From assembly GCA_955652545.1 (NCBI GenBank), contig CATPCA010000119.1:1-5494 (forward strand): 5,494 nt of DNA. The letters run 5' to 3'. A program made the translations under genes and the position numbers. This DNA comes from Candidatus Dormiibacterota bacterium (lineage in GTDB: Bacteria; Chloroflexota; Dormibacteria; UBA8260). The notes beneath the pieces are model-generated. The model made no database searches. It had not been told where the DNA came from and was given only the letters and a program-made list of their open reading frames with translations. Shown in pieces: positions 1 through 5,349 of this stretch; position 1 is the stretch's first letter, and each line of letters starts with the position of its first letter.

Positions 1-425
1 GACCAGGCATATCCGGCGATCTGCGACACGGTGAAGAAGCGGTGGGGGTGGTCCAGAAGGAATTGGAGGAGTTCGAACTCTCGATGGGTGAGAACCGCAT
101 CCTCACCCTTGTGGCGCAGTACGCGTCCAGCCGGATCAAGCCAGAGGCCCTGGAGCTTCCACACGCGCTGGTACCACAGATCCAATCGGCCGTAGTACCC
201 CTCCATCTGGGTCTCGATGATGGTGACATCCTCGTCCGCGGCCCTCTGCGCCACCGGATGCAGCTTGGGCAACTCCCGCTTGACGCGGTCGAGGAGCCCC
301 AGCTTGAAGCGGACCAGGTCGTCGTAGATGCTCATCCAGTGGCGCGCGTCTTCCCAATGCTCTGTTTCCAGGTCCTCGCCCTCGAGAGGACGCGCGACCG
401 TTTTCTTGGCTCGGGCTGCCGCCAT
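1..425 (-). CDS. Helical domain plus OmpR/PhoB-type winged-helix regulator (3' end outside window)
   Basis: The frame reads without a stop from ATG at 425 to the window edge (141 complete codons), so the C-terminus is missing. Residues about 1-20 are a basic, Ala-rich tail. Residues about 22-90 form a predicted helical domain with W30, I33-Y34, E71, Q73, R80-L81, W84 and R87-V88. Residues about 94-141 match the start of the OmpR/PhoB effector domain: a short strand pair, then LTHREFELLQFLLDHP at 112-127 and the next helix (VSQIAGYAW). In that family this winged helix binds DNA and usually follows a receiver domain. Here no receiver precedes it; the helical domain takes its place. The helical domain recurs in the divergent gene at 490. 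No Shine-Dalgarno sequence precedes the ATG, so translation may be leaderless. Inferred role: transcriptional regulator; signal and targets unknown. Confidence 0.82.
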   Translation of the reverse strand, partial: MAAARAKKTVARPLEGEDLETEHWEDARHWMSIYDDLVRFKLGLLDRVKRELPKLHPVAQRAADEDVTIIETQMEGYYGRLDLWYQRVWKLQGLWLDPAGRVLRHKGEDAVLTHREFELLQFLLDHPHRFFTVSQIAGYAW

Positions 426-433
426 CGGTGGCC

Positions 434-439
434 ACTATA
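434..439 (-). promoter_or_regulatory. Candidate -10 element for the leftward regulator gene
   Basis: On the minus strand this reads TATAGT, close to the bacterial -10 consensus. It ends 8 nt before the ATG at 425. That spacing would put the transcription start at or next to the A of the ATG, and no Shine-Dalgarno sequence lies between. A leaderless mRNA, common in actinobacteria, is the simplest reading. No good -35 hexamer is visible. Confidence 0.4.
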
Positions 440-489
440 TACGGACCCTGTTACTGATCTTTTTATGCTGCTCCGTGTATCAAAGGACC

Positions 490-813
490 ATGAATACGCC
501 CGACCCCGCTCTTGAGACCCGACCCGATATCGTCGCCGCGACGAGGGGCGGGGACGACACGCTGGGGATGGATGGAGAGGTTAATCCGGCTACAGCCACC
601 CTCGAACAGGCGCTGTTCTGGAGGAACATCTACAGGGAGATCCTGACCATGGAGGAAGCGGTGCTCGCGCGCATCAAGGACCTCATGGCCGATCAGTCTC
701 CGCAGGCGCGACGAGAGGTCGAGCTGACCAATGTCCCGGTCGTCGAGGCTCAGGCCGAACGATTCCGATCGAGGCTGGGCTTCTGGGAGACACGTGTAGC
801 GGCTCATCAGTAG
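490..813 (+). CDS. Small stand-alone helical protein homologous to the N-terminal domain of the divergent regulator
   Basis: This 107-residue protein is soluble, with no signal peptide or membrane segment. Residues 1-37 are rich in Asp, Thr and Pro and look disordered. Residues 38-103 are helical and align with residues 25-88 of the divergent regulator. Shared residues include A41, W44, I47-Y48, L59, R61, K63, P71, E86, Q88, E90, R95-L96, W99 and R102-V103. There is no DNA-binding part after the domain. The ATG at 490 has AAAGGA only 2 nt upstream, which is tight; an in-frame ATG at 568 would also keep the whole shared domain, so the start is uncertain. I do not recognise the family. Sharing a domain and a 64-bp divergent promoter region with the regulator suggests that it pairs with, or competes with, that regulator. 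That role is inferred. Confidence 0.75.
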   Translation: MNTPDPALETRPDIVAATRGGDDTLGMDGEVNPATATLEQALFWRNIYREILTMEEAVLARIKDLMADQSPQARREVELTNVPVVEAQAERFRSRLGFWETRVAAHQ

Positions 814-892
814 GCGCGCCGTCGCTGTTGTTGCTGCACTTGTTACGTCGGTCGGAGCAACCTCACCACATGACCCTCATGAGGACTCGGTG
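814..892 (+). other. Spacer between the 107-residue and 54-residue genes
   Basis: No terminator-like hairpin with a T-run is visible, so the two plus-strand genes could share a transcript. A tiny frame, ATG at 870 to TGA at 891-893, overlaps the next ATG by one base. It is too short to call but could couple translation. Confidence 0.3.
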
Positions 893-1057
893 ATGACTCC
901 GCCGTCCGGTCTGGACAGTCTCCAGGTTCGCAGAGCGTATTTTCGCAAGCGTCGCTCCCGCCATTTCGGCGGTTGGAGCATGACGACTGCCGCGGTCAGC
1001 TTCGGTGTCCTCATCAGTTGGCTCGTCATCGCCGGCATCACCGGGCTGGGCCACTAG
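893..1057 (+). CDS. Small single-pass membrane protein (54 residues)
   Basis: The ATG at 893 has GAGGA at 881-885, a good Shine-Dalgarno sequence 7 nt upstream. A GTG directly before it (890) is an alternative start. Residues 1-29 carry a cluster of Arg/Lys (R13, R14, R18, K19, R20, R21, R23). Residues about 30-52 form one hydrophobic helix (AAVSFGVLISWLVIAGITGLG), and the protein ends two residues later. The basic N-terminal side should stay in the cytoplasm by the positive-inside rule, leaving almost nothing outside. About three quarters of third codon positions are G or C, highest in the membrane part, which favours real coding. No family is recognised. It lies 79 nt after the 107-residue gene and faces the DUF1206 gene tail to tail. 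Confidence 0.55.
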   Translation: MTPPSGLDSLQVRRAYFRKRRSRHFGGWSMTTAAVSFGVLISWLVIAGITGLGH

Positions 1058-1247
1058 TAACACTGAAGAGTCGGCACCCTTGATGCGCTTGGGTGTCAAT
1101 GTCGTACGACGTGGGGTACCGATCATGGAACCCGGAGTCGGCATCGGTTTTGCTGGCGGTGGGCGTGGTAGTTGACGTCGACCCTTGAACGACGGGGCCG
1201 ATGCGCGAATCACGCTCGGGCTCATGATGGGAGCTGATGGCTGAGCT
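1058..1247. other. Spacer between convergent genes
   Basis: This 190-bp stretch separates the ends of the 54-residue gene and the DUF1206 gene. It holds a perfect 10-bp palindrome GTCGTACGAC at 1101-1110 but no hairpin followed by a T-run on either strand. Frames that cross it are short or compositionally poor, and no gene is called. Confidence 0.5.
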
Positions 1248-2102
1248 TCAGACCCGTCGGAACCGCGCCTCCACGAACGAATAGAGACCATACGCCGCCA
1301 ACCCAACCGCGACGGCCAGCAGTAGCGCCTTACCAAACGGTTCGACGGCGACGGTGCGCAGGGTCTGGTCGAGGCCCTTGGACGCGCCAGCATCATTGGC
1401 GTCGGCGGCCTGGACGAGGAAGATGCCGACGAGGACGAGCACGATCCCGCCTGCGCCGTTGCCGGCGACGCCCAGGCCGCTGGCCCAGCGGCGCATTTGC
1501 GCTCCCATCTTCTCAGTGGCGAGGCTCTTCTCAAACTTTCGGGCCAACCCCCACCAGATCACGACGCATCCGCCGACAACGACGCCGACTCCGATGGCGA
1601 TCACCAGCGCACGCCCCAGAGGGAGTCCGAGCAGCGACGCGGTGGCGCTCTGCTGCCGTTGGCTACTCGAGGAAGCCGATCGGCCCGCGACGACAAGAAT
1701 GGTGGTGACGCAGAGACCGGCGTAGACGACTCCTGTCGCCAGCGCGCCGAGCCGCCGACCAGTCGTCTTGGCTGCGGACTTCGCACCACCACCGGGATTA
1801 CCGACGGCGGCGACTGACAAGCGCCACAGCGCGTAGGCGGCAAAGCCCAGAGCGAGTGCGATCAGGAGCAGCCGGCCGAAGGGCTGGGAGGCGACCTCCT
1901 CGATGGCACCGTGCTGATCGGCGGTCTGCGCTGACTTGCCCAGCACAATCTGGGCCGCAAGCAGCGCGATGATCAGGTAGGTGAATCCGCGAGCTGCGAG
2001 ACCTGCACGGGCCAGTATCTGCACGGCACGGCTGTTGCCCGCGTGCCGCGCCAGGGCTGCCCCACCGTCGGTAACCGATTCAACTCGTGGAACCGTCCTC
2101 AC
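1248..2102 (-). CDS. DUF1206 domain membrane protein, three two-helix repeats
   Basis: This 284-residue integral membrane protein has six predicted helices, at about 33-55, 76-97, 119-139, 162-186, 208-231 and 257-277. They form three internal repeats of two helices each. The second helix of every repeat begins with P-[FL]-G-[RK] (residues 74-77, 161-164 and 255-258), followed by a small-residue-rich segment. This layout is that of the DUF1206 family, which is common in actinobacteria and has no established biochemical function. The GTG start at 2102 overlaps the TGA of the upstream 60-residue gene in the sequence GTGA, and no strong Shine-Dalgarno sequence of its own is seen. Translational coupling is therefore likely. 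The loop at residues about 141-155 is Ser/Gln-rich. The family call is firm; transport, sensing or a structural role is unknown. Confidence 0.9.
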   Translation of the reverse strand: MRTVPRVESVTDGGAALARHAGNSRAVQILARAGLAARGFTYLIIALLAAQIVLGKSAQTADQHGAIEEVASQPFGRLLLIALALGFAAYALWRLSVAAVGNPGGGAKSAAKTTGRRLGALATGVVYAGLCVTTILVVAGRSASSSSQRQQSATASLLGLPLGRALVIAIGVGVVVGGCVVIWWGLARKFEKSLATEKMGAQMRRWASGLGVAGNGAGGIVLVLVGIFLVQAADANDAGASKGLDQTLRTVAVEPFGKALLLAVAVGLAAYGLYSFVEARFRRV

Positions 2103-2281
2103 TTCGCGTCGCCGTGATTGCGGGCGAGCTCCAGGATGCGTCGCGAGACCTCGACGGCCCGATCCCAGGGGATGACGACCATGGCGTAATCTCCGTCAGC
2201 CGGGGGAAGGGTTGAGTAGACGTGGAGCCCCTCTGTCGCCGGCTCGACCGTAACCAAGTGCTCGCGTGCGTTCTCGCCCAT
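2099..2281 (-). CDS. Small conserved-looking protein of unknown function, coupled to the DUF1206 gene
   Basis: This is a 60-residue soluble protein. The ATG at 2281 is preferred because a perfect AGGAGG lies 8 nt upstream (2290-2295). GTG codons at 2290 and 2287 are in frame but touch that ribosome site. The N-terminal half looks like short strands (LVTVEP, LHVYSTLPP, YAMVVIPW). The C-terminal third is an amphipathic helix (RAVEVSRRILELARN), suggesting a compact beta-beta-alpha fold. There is no Cys, no signal peptide and no membrane segment. I do not recognise the family. Its stop codon overlaps the GTG of the DUF1206 gene by 4 nt, so the two are made from one message. It may be a cytoplasmic partner of that membrane protein; this is inference from position only. 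Confidence 0.75.
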   Translation of the reverse strand: MGENAREHLVTVEPATEGLHVYSTLPPADGDYAMVVIPWDRAVEVSRRILELARNHGDAK

Positions 2282-2289
2282 ACCCACCA

Positions 2290-2295
2290 CCTCCT
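2290..2295 (-). promoter_or_regulatory. Perfect Shine-Dalgarno site deciding the 60-residue protein start
   Basis: The minus strand reads AGGAGG, 8 nt before ATG 2281. It selects this ATG over the two upstream in-frame GTG codons. Confidence 0.75.
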
Positions 2296-2340
2296 GGCTC
2301 GGCGATCACCAGATTCAGTACAGCGATGGCCTCAGCAGCG

Positions 2341-2520
2341 TCAGTCGTGACCGAGTGGCAACGGGTCGGCGGAAGCGCGCGACGCATACGACTGTCCGCA
2401 CTCGGTGCACTTGAAGTGTGGGCCGCCTTGCACGCGCTCGGGGAGCGACGAACTCATCGCGACGAGTCGGCCGCCACACGCGGCGCACACCTCCGAGTCG
2501 GCGTAAGGGTCACTGCTCAC
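2341..2520 (-). CDS. Small CxxC-CxxC (zinc-ribbon-like) protein
   Basis: This 59-residue protein has two cysteine pairs: C12-A-A-C15, followed by GGRL, and C38-T-E-C41, followed by GQSY. The 22-residue gap and the Gly after each pair fit a zinc ribbon holding one zinc ion. Such small proteins often bind nucleic acid or a partner protein, but no specific family is recognised. GTG at 2520 is the only usual start codon in the frame after the previous stop. No clear Shine-Dalgarno sequence precedes it, which lowers confidence. About 80% of third codon positions are G or C, matching the surrounding real genes. The next minus-strand gene starts 59 nt downstream, so it may lead an operon with the 60-residue and DUF1206 genes. 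An 18-bp palindrome sits 33 nt upstream. Confidence 0.6.
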   Translation of the reverse strand: MSSDPYADSEVCAACGGRLVAMSSSLPERVQGGPHFKCTECGQSYASRASADPLPLGHD

Positions 2521-2776
2521 AGGTGCATCATCGCGCGTGGGGGCCGTTGCCGTCTGTCCGGAGCCGGACAGTCACGCCTACGGCCCCGATGCCCGGTTCG
2601 GCGAAACGCTGATTGCGACGCACACGTCTTAAACCGTTCCAGCAGCTTGGCCTTCGAGCCGTTGCCCGCGCCGGCTCCCTTCAGGTGCTAGTCAGATCCT
2701 ACGGCGGTCCACGCTGATCGAGCCGGCCTTGTCTACGGCCATACGGCTACAAACGAAGCGGAGGGAGGGTCGGAGA
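2521..2776. other. Gene-poor spacer downstream of the stress-protein gene
   Basis: This 256-bp region lies between the end of the UspA gene and the start of the CxxC gene. Only short minus-strand frames exist: 16 codons from ATG 2742, and an open stretch 2517-2687 with no early start codon. Neither has a ribosome site. Apart from the palindrome, I see no terminator or promoter that I would defend. Confidence 0.4.
2554..2571. promoter_or_regulatory. Perfect 8+2+8 palindrome, operator-like
   Basis: CTGTCCGG and CCGGACAG are exact reverse complements separated by AG. A 2-nt loop is too tight for an RNA hairpin and no T-run follows, so a site for a dimeric DNA-binding protein is more likely than a terminator. 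It lies 33 nt upstream of the GTG of the CxxC gene, where an operator would be expected. The protein that binds it is unknown. Confidence 0.35.
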
Positions 2777-3253
2777 TCAGGGCCCGGCCGGCCGGCCGCC
2801 GTCGCTTCCCGCCTCCGGTCTGACCACCACCACCGGGCAGGGCGCAGCCTGCACCAGCGCGCTGCTCACCGAGCCGAGTAGCAGCCGGCGCACGCCGCCG
2901 ATGCCGCGCGACCCGATGACCAGCAGGTCGGAGGGTCGGAGAAACTCCTCGATGATTTCCGCGGGAGGTCCGTTGAGCAGCTCGATGGAGGTGGGGGCGG
3001 TGTTGGGCTTGCCGCGCTCCTGCTCCACCTTGGCGAGCATCTCCTCGGCAAGGGATCGTAGGTCCTCGGCCGTTTCGGCGTCCAGCGGCGGCGCCAGGCG
3101 AGCGTCTCCCGACCAGCGCGCCGACAGGGTGGGCCGGGCGGCCACAACGCTGAGCGGCAGGTGCCGCGCCTCCGCCTCCTCGATGGCGAAGGCCAGAGCG
3201 CGTTCCGCGACCGGAGATCCGTCGACGGCGGCAACGATGCGCGTGGGTGTCAT
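2777..3253 (-). CDS. UspA-family universal stress protein
   Basis: This single-domain protein has 158 residues, slightly longer than the usual 140-150. The first strand, RIVAAVDGSP (5-14), carries the conserved Asp of the family. The nucleotide-binding signature G-x2-G-x9-G-S/T is intact at G114, G117, G127 and S128. The last strand, CPVVVVRP (139-146), is followed by a Gly/Arg/Pro tail. These features indicate the ATP-binding class of cytoplasmic universal stress proteins, which act in stress survival and often modulate neighbouring membrane proteins. The ATG at 3253 is chosen because GGGAGG (3259-3264) lies 5 nt upstream and because it begins the first strand; the open frame continues upstream only as antiphase of the permease. 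It starts 35 nt after the permease stop, so the two are probably co-transcribed. A regulatory link to the permease is inferred. Confidence 0.93.
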   Translation of the reverse strand: MTPTRIVAAVDGSPVAERALAFAIEEAEARHLPLSVVAARPTLSARWSGDARLAPPLDAETAEDLRSLAEEMLAKVEQERGKPNTAPTSIELLNGPPAEIIEEFLRPSDLLVIGSRGIGGVRRLLLGSVSSALVQAAPCPVVVVRPEAGSDGGRPAGP

Positions 3254-3288
3254 GGCAGCCTCCCTCACCTGGACGGTGGCGTCGTCGC

Positions 3289-4929
3289 TCAGCCAGCGAC
3301 CTTCAACTCGGGTTGGTCGGCGACCTCGAGCTCCTCGGCGGCGATGGCCGCCCGGACCTTGTTCGCGGGCATGGAGAAGGCGACGGCAATGTAGTAGATG
3401 GCCAGGCTGAAGACGGCGACCACCAGCATGTCGACGTAGAAGGGGATCGCCTTGGTGCCGCCGGTGAACTGGCCGAGGTAGGAGATCAGCGCCATGCCGA
3501 GGAGCCAGGGCAGCACCCAGATCGACGCCTTCCAATCCACGATCGGCCGCTTGTCCGGCTTGCGGAACACCATCGAGATGGCGAACAGCACCAGACCCAC
3601 GATCAAGGCCAGGAACAGTCGGTTGACAGTGGTCCAACCCGACCAGTAGACGATCAGGTCGGCTGAGACGAAGCCCAGCGGTGAGAGCACGGAGGCGAAG
3701 GGGAGCCGGTACGGCCGCTCACGATCCGGGTCGGACTTGCGCAGGGCGGCAAGTGACACCGGCGCGAAGGCGTACATGATAGCCGTGATCGACGTGACCA
3801 GTCCGACCAGGCTCTGCCAGCTCGGGAAGGGCAGGAAGACGACCAGGCCGACGACAAACGCCAGCAGGATCGAGACCCAGGGCACCCCTCGCTTGCTCAC
3901 CTGGTCGACCGCCCCGGGCAGGTACCCGTTGCGCCCCAGCGCGTACGAGAGGCGGGACGAGGTCCCCAGGTAGACGAGGCCGGTGCCGGCCGGGGAGATG
4001 AACGCATCGACGTAGAGGAGCGCGGCGAGCCAGCCCAGACCCAGCCCCGTTGCAATGGTCGCGTAGGGACCGAAGTCGCCCTTGCCGACGATCGCCCCGC
4101 TCCAGCCATGGGCGAGGTTGTTCGGATTGATCGCGCCGATGAAGGCCAGCTCGAGCAACAGGTAGATGGCCGTGCCGATCACCATGGCTCCAATCACAGC
4201 GCGTGGCATGTCGCGCGCCGGGTTCTTGGCCTCGCCGCCCATCTGGATGGCCTGCTCGAAGCCCTGGACGGCGAAGACGACGCCCGCGGGCAGCGCCGCG
4301 AAGATCCCGTGAACTCCGAAGGGTGCGAACCCGCCGCCCGCGTTGAAGTTGGACGCGTGGAAGGAGACGATCAACAGCACGATCACCGTCAGCACCGGGA
4401 TCGCTGTTTTCCACAGCACCGTGATCCTGTTGCTCTCGGCCAGCCAGCGCACGCCGAGGATGTTGAGCACAGTGAAGCCGAGCATCAGGGCCGCGGAGAT
4501 GAGCAGCCCCTCGCCGGTCAGGGTCATGTCCTTGGCGTTGACCAGTCCGGGCGCCTTGTTGTTCAGGTAGGACAGCGCCGCCTCGACCTCGATGGGGGCA
4601 ATGGTCACCGCCTGAAGCCAGGCGGCCCAGCCGGCGGTGAAGCCCGGGATCGAACCGAAGACGAGGTGGGGAAAGCGCGCCGTGCCGCCGGCCATCGGAT
4701 AGGCGGAGCCCAGCTCGGCGTGGATCAGCGCCAGCAGCGCGATGATCGCGCCCCCCAGGATCCATGAAAGCAGTGAGGCGGGGCCGGCGATCTGCGCAGC
4801 GAGCAGGGCCCCGAGCAGCCATCCCGAGCCGATGATCGAGCCCAGCGAGATGAACGTGAGGGAGGTCAGACCGACCTCGCGTCGTAGCTGACCGGTGACC
4901 CGGGGTGCCGGCGTCACTCCTTGGGCCAT
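3289..4929 (-). CDS. APC-superfamily amino acid permease
   Basis: This 546-residue cytoplasmic-membrane transporter has about 12 hydrophobic segments. Helix 1 carries the broken-helix motif of APC transporters, G30-S-I-I-G-S-G36, which binds the substrate backbone. Other hallmarks are AELGSAYPMAGG (71-82), FEQAIQMGGEAKNPARDMPR (224-243, with the conserved E..NP.RD.P loop) and RLSYALGRNGYLP (326-338). The C-terminal tail (about 521-546) is hydrophilic and charged, so it should be cytoplasmic. The overall pattern resembles the aspartate:proton symporter (YveA-like) branch, but the substrate cannot be fixed from sequence alone. The ATG at 4929 is supported by AGGAGG at 4938-4943, 8 nt upstream. 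The UspA gene follows after 35 nt. No disruption or missing motif is seen. Confidence 0.93.
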   Translation of the reverse strand: MAQGVTPAPRVTGQLRREVGLTSLTFISLGSIIGSGWLLGALLAAQIAGPASLLSWILGGAIIALLALIHAELGSAYPMAGGTARFPHLVFGSIPGFTAGWAAWLQAVTIAPIEVEAALSYLNNKAPGLVNAKDMTLTGEGLLISAALMLGFTVLNILGVRWLAESNRITVLWKTAIPVLTVIVLLIVSFHASNFNAGGGFAPFGVHGIFAALPAGVVFAVQGFEQAIQMGGEAKNPARDMPRAVIGAMVIGTAIYLLLELAFIGAINPNNLAHGWSGAIVGKGDFGPYATIATGLGLGWLAALLYVDAFISPAGTGLVYLGTSSRLSYALGRNGYLPGAVDQVSKRGVPWVSILLAFVVGLVVFLPFPSWQSLVGLVTSITAIMYAFAPVSLAALRKSDPDRERPYRLPFASVLSPLGFVSADLIVYWSGWTTVNRLFLALIVGLVLFAISMVFRKPDKRPIVDWKASIWVLPWLLGMALISYLGQFTGGTKAIPFYVDMLVVAVFSLAIYYIAVAFSMPANKVRAAIAAEELEVADQPELKVAG

Positions 4930-4937
4930 GGCGCACT

Positions 4938-4943
4938 CCTCCT
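4938..4943 (-). promoter_or_regulatory. Strong Shine-Dalgarno site of the permease gene
   Basis: The minus strand reads AGGAGG, extended by AG, and ends 8 nt before ATG 4929. It fixes the permease start and suggests efficient translation. Confidence 0.75.
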
Positions 4944-4985
4944 GAGGCTCGTCGTTGCATCGACGGCTGACCGAGGGCCGCCGCG

Positions 4986-4991
4986 ATCATA
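4986..4991 (-). promoter_or_regulatory. Candidate -10 element of the permease-UspA operon
   Basis: The minus strand reads TATGAT, one base from TATAAT, about 57 nt before the permease ATG. This would give a leader of roughly 50 nt. The -35 region 17-18 nt further upstream (around GAGAAA) is a poor match, so an activator or an alternative sigma factor might be needed. Confidence 0.35.
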
Positions 4992-4999
4992 GACCAATG

Positions 5000-5131
5000 T
5001 TAAGGTCGTTTCTCGTGGGCACGCCGTAGCTCGTCCGCGGTTGGACAGGTAAAACACCCCCGCGGGTTGACTGAGGTGACGGTGACCTGGCCGCGGAGAA
5101 TCGCTGTCAGCGGCGCGAGCACCACAGTCAT
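5000..5131 (-). CDS. Doubtful 43-residue frame upstream of the permease
   Basis: ATG at 5131 runs to TAA at 5000-5002, just upstream of the candidate permease promoter. The product would begin with a short hydrophobic stretch (VVLAPLTAIL), carry a single CFTC pair at residues 26-29 and end in a charged helix (ADELRRAHEKRP). A TTG at 5179 in the same frame would give 59 residues. No Shine-Dalgarno sequence precedes the ATG, and G or C at third positions is only about 70%, lower than in the firm genes. It could be a real small gene, the tail of decayed coding sequence, or chance. No family is recognised. Confidence 0.2.
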   Translation of the reverse strand: MTVVLAPLTAILRGQVTVTSVNPRGCFTCPTADELRRAHEKRP

Positions 5132-5143
5132 GTCGGTGAGGAG

Positions 5144-5168
5144 CTGTCGGCGCTGCAGAAACCGACAG
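5144..5168. repeat. Inverted repeat, 7-bp arms with 11-nt loop
   Basis: CTGTCGG at 5144-5150 pairs with CCGACAG at 5162-5168. No T-run follows on either strand, so it is a weak terminator candidate at best. It may mark the end of the leftward transcript that enters from the right edge. Confidence 0.25.
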
Positions 5169-5181
5169 GTTGGGATCAAAG

Positions 5182-5349
5182 CTAGTCCGGCGCGTTTCGC
5201 GGGGCCTGAACAGCGGCAGGCGTGTCAGGAGTCAGGTGTGTGGCAACCTCGAAGTGCGAGACCACCGCCTCGCGCTCGACTAGGAAGAGGCAAACATCTC
5301 CTGTAACTGGACGGGCTCCGGGAGTTGATCGCGCTGCTGTGCCGGCGGG
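5182..5349 (-). other. Open frame continuing in phase after the stop of the right-edge gene
   Basis: After the TGA at 5350-5352 the same frame stays open for 55 codons to TAG at 5182-5184. Residues about 17-38 of this stretch (GDVCLFLVEREAVVSHFEVA) read like protein. There is no ATG or TTG in frame, and the first GTG is at codon 29, so it has no good start of its own. It could be a C-terminal extension lost by a nonsense mutation, a readthrough product, decayed coding sequence or coincidence. Confidence 0.2.

Larger units (their letters stand above)
4930..5349. other. 420-bp region between the right-edge gene and the permease
   Basis: The left third holds the permease leader, Shine-Dalgarno site and candidate -10. 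The rest holds only the two doubtful minus-strand frames, a weak inverted repeat and a short tandem GTCAGG repeat (5224-5229 and 5231-5236). No tRNA, mobile element or clear terminator is visible. The plus-strand frames at 5067-5306 and 5222-5428 look like antisense artefacts. Confidence 0.45.

Noticed and set aside
136..435. 99-codon minus-strand frame
   Set aside because: It is a shifted frame of the regulator gene, with an Arg/Gly/Pro-rich product typical of out-of-frame GC-rich DNA.
42..515. 157-codon plus-strand frame at the left edge
   Set aside because: It is antisense to the helical/winged-helix gene, whose minus-strand translation matches a known fold and a neighbouring homologue.
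463..807. 114-codon minus-strand frame
   Set aside because: It is antisense to the 107-residue gene, which shows homology to the divergent protein.
1082..1174. 30-codon plus-strand frame starting at ATG 1082
   Set aside because: It is short, Gly-rich at the end, and has no ribosome site or recognisable motif.
863..1534. 223-codon minus-strand frame
   Set aside because: Its first part is out of frame with the DUF1206 gene. The rest is low-complexity Pro/Arg sequence with weak third-position bias, antisense to the 54-residue gene.
2266..2691. 141-codon plus-strand frame
   Set aside because: It is antisense to the CxxC gene and the start of the 60-residue gene, with an Arg/Ala-rich product and no motif.
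2783..2799. Run of GGCC/CCGG units resembling a hairpin
   Set aside because: It lies within the last codons of the UspA gene (Gly/Arg/Pro tail) and has no T-run, so it is not called a terminator.
3247..3666. 139-codon plus-strand frame, rich in Asp, His and Gly
   Set aside because: It is antisense to the 3' end of the permease; the product is a typical mirror of hydrophobic codons.
4108..4767. 219-codon plus-strand frame
   Set aside because: It is antisense to the permease, hydrophilic and without motifs.
3719..4990. 423-codon minus-strand frame overlapping the permease
   Set aside because: It is a shifted frame of the permease with an Arg/Gly/Pro-rich product. Only the 546-residue frame gives APC motifs and membrane helices.
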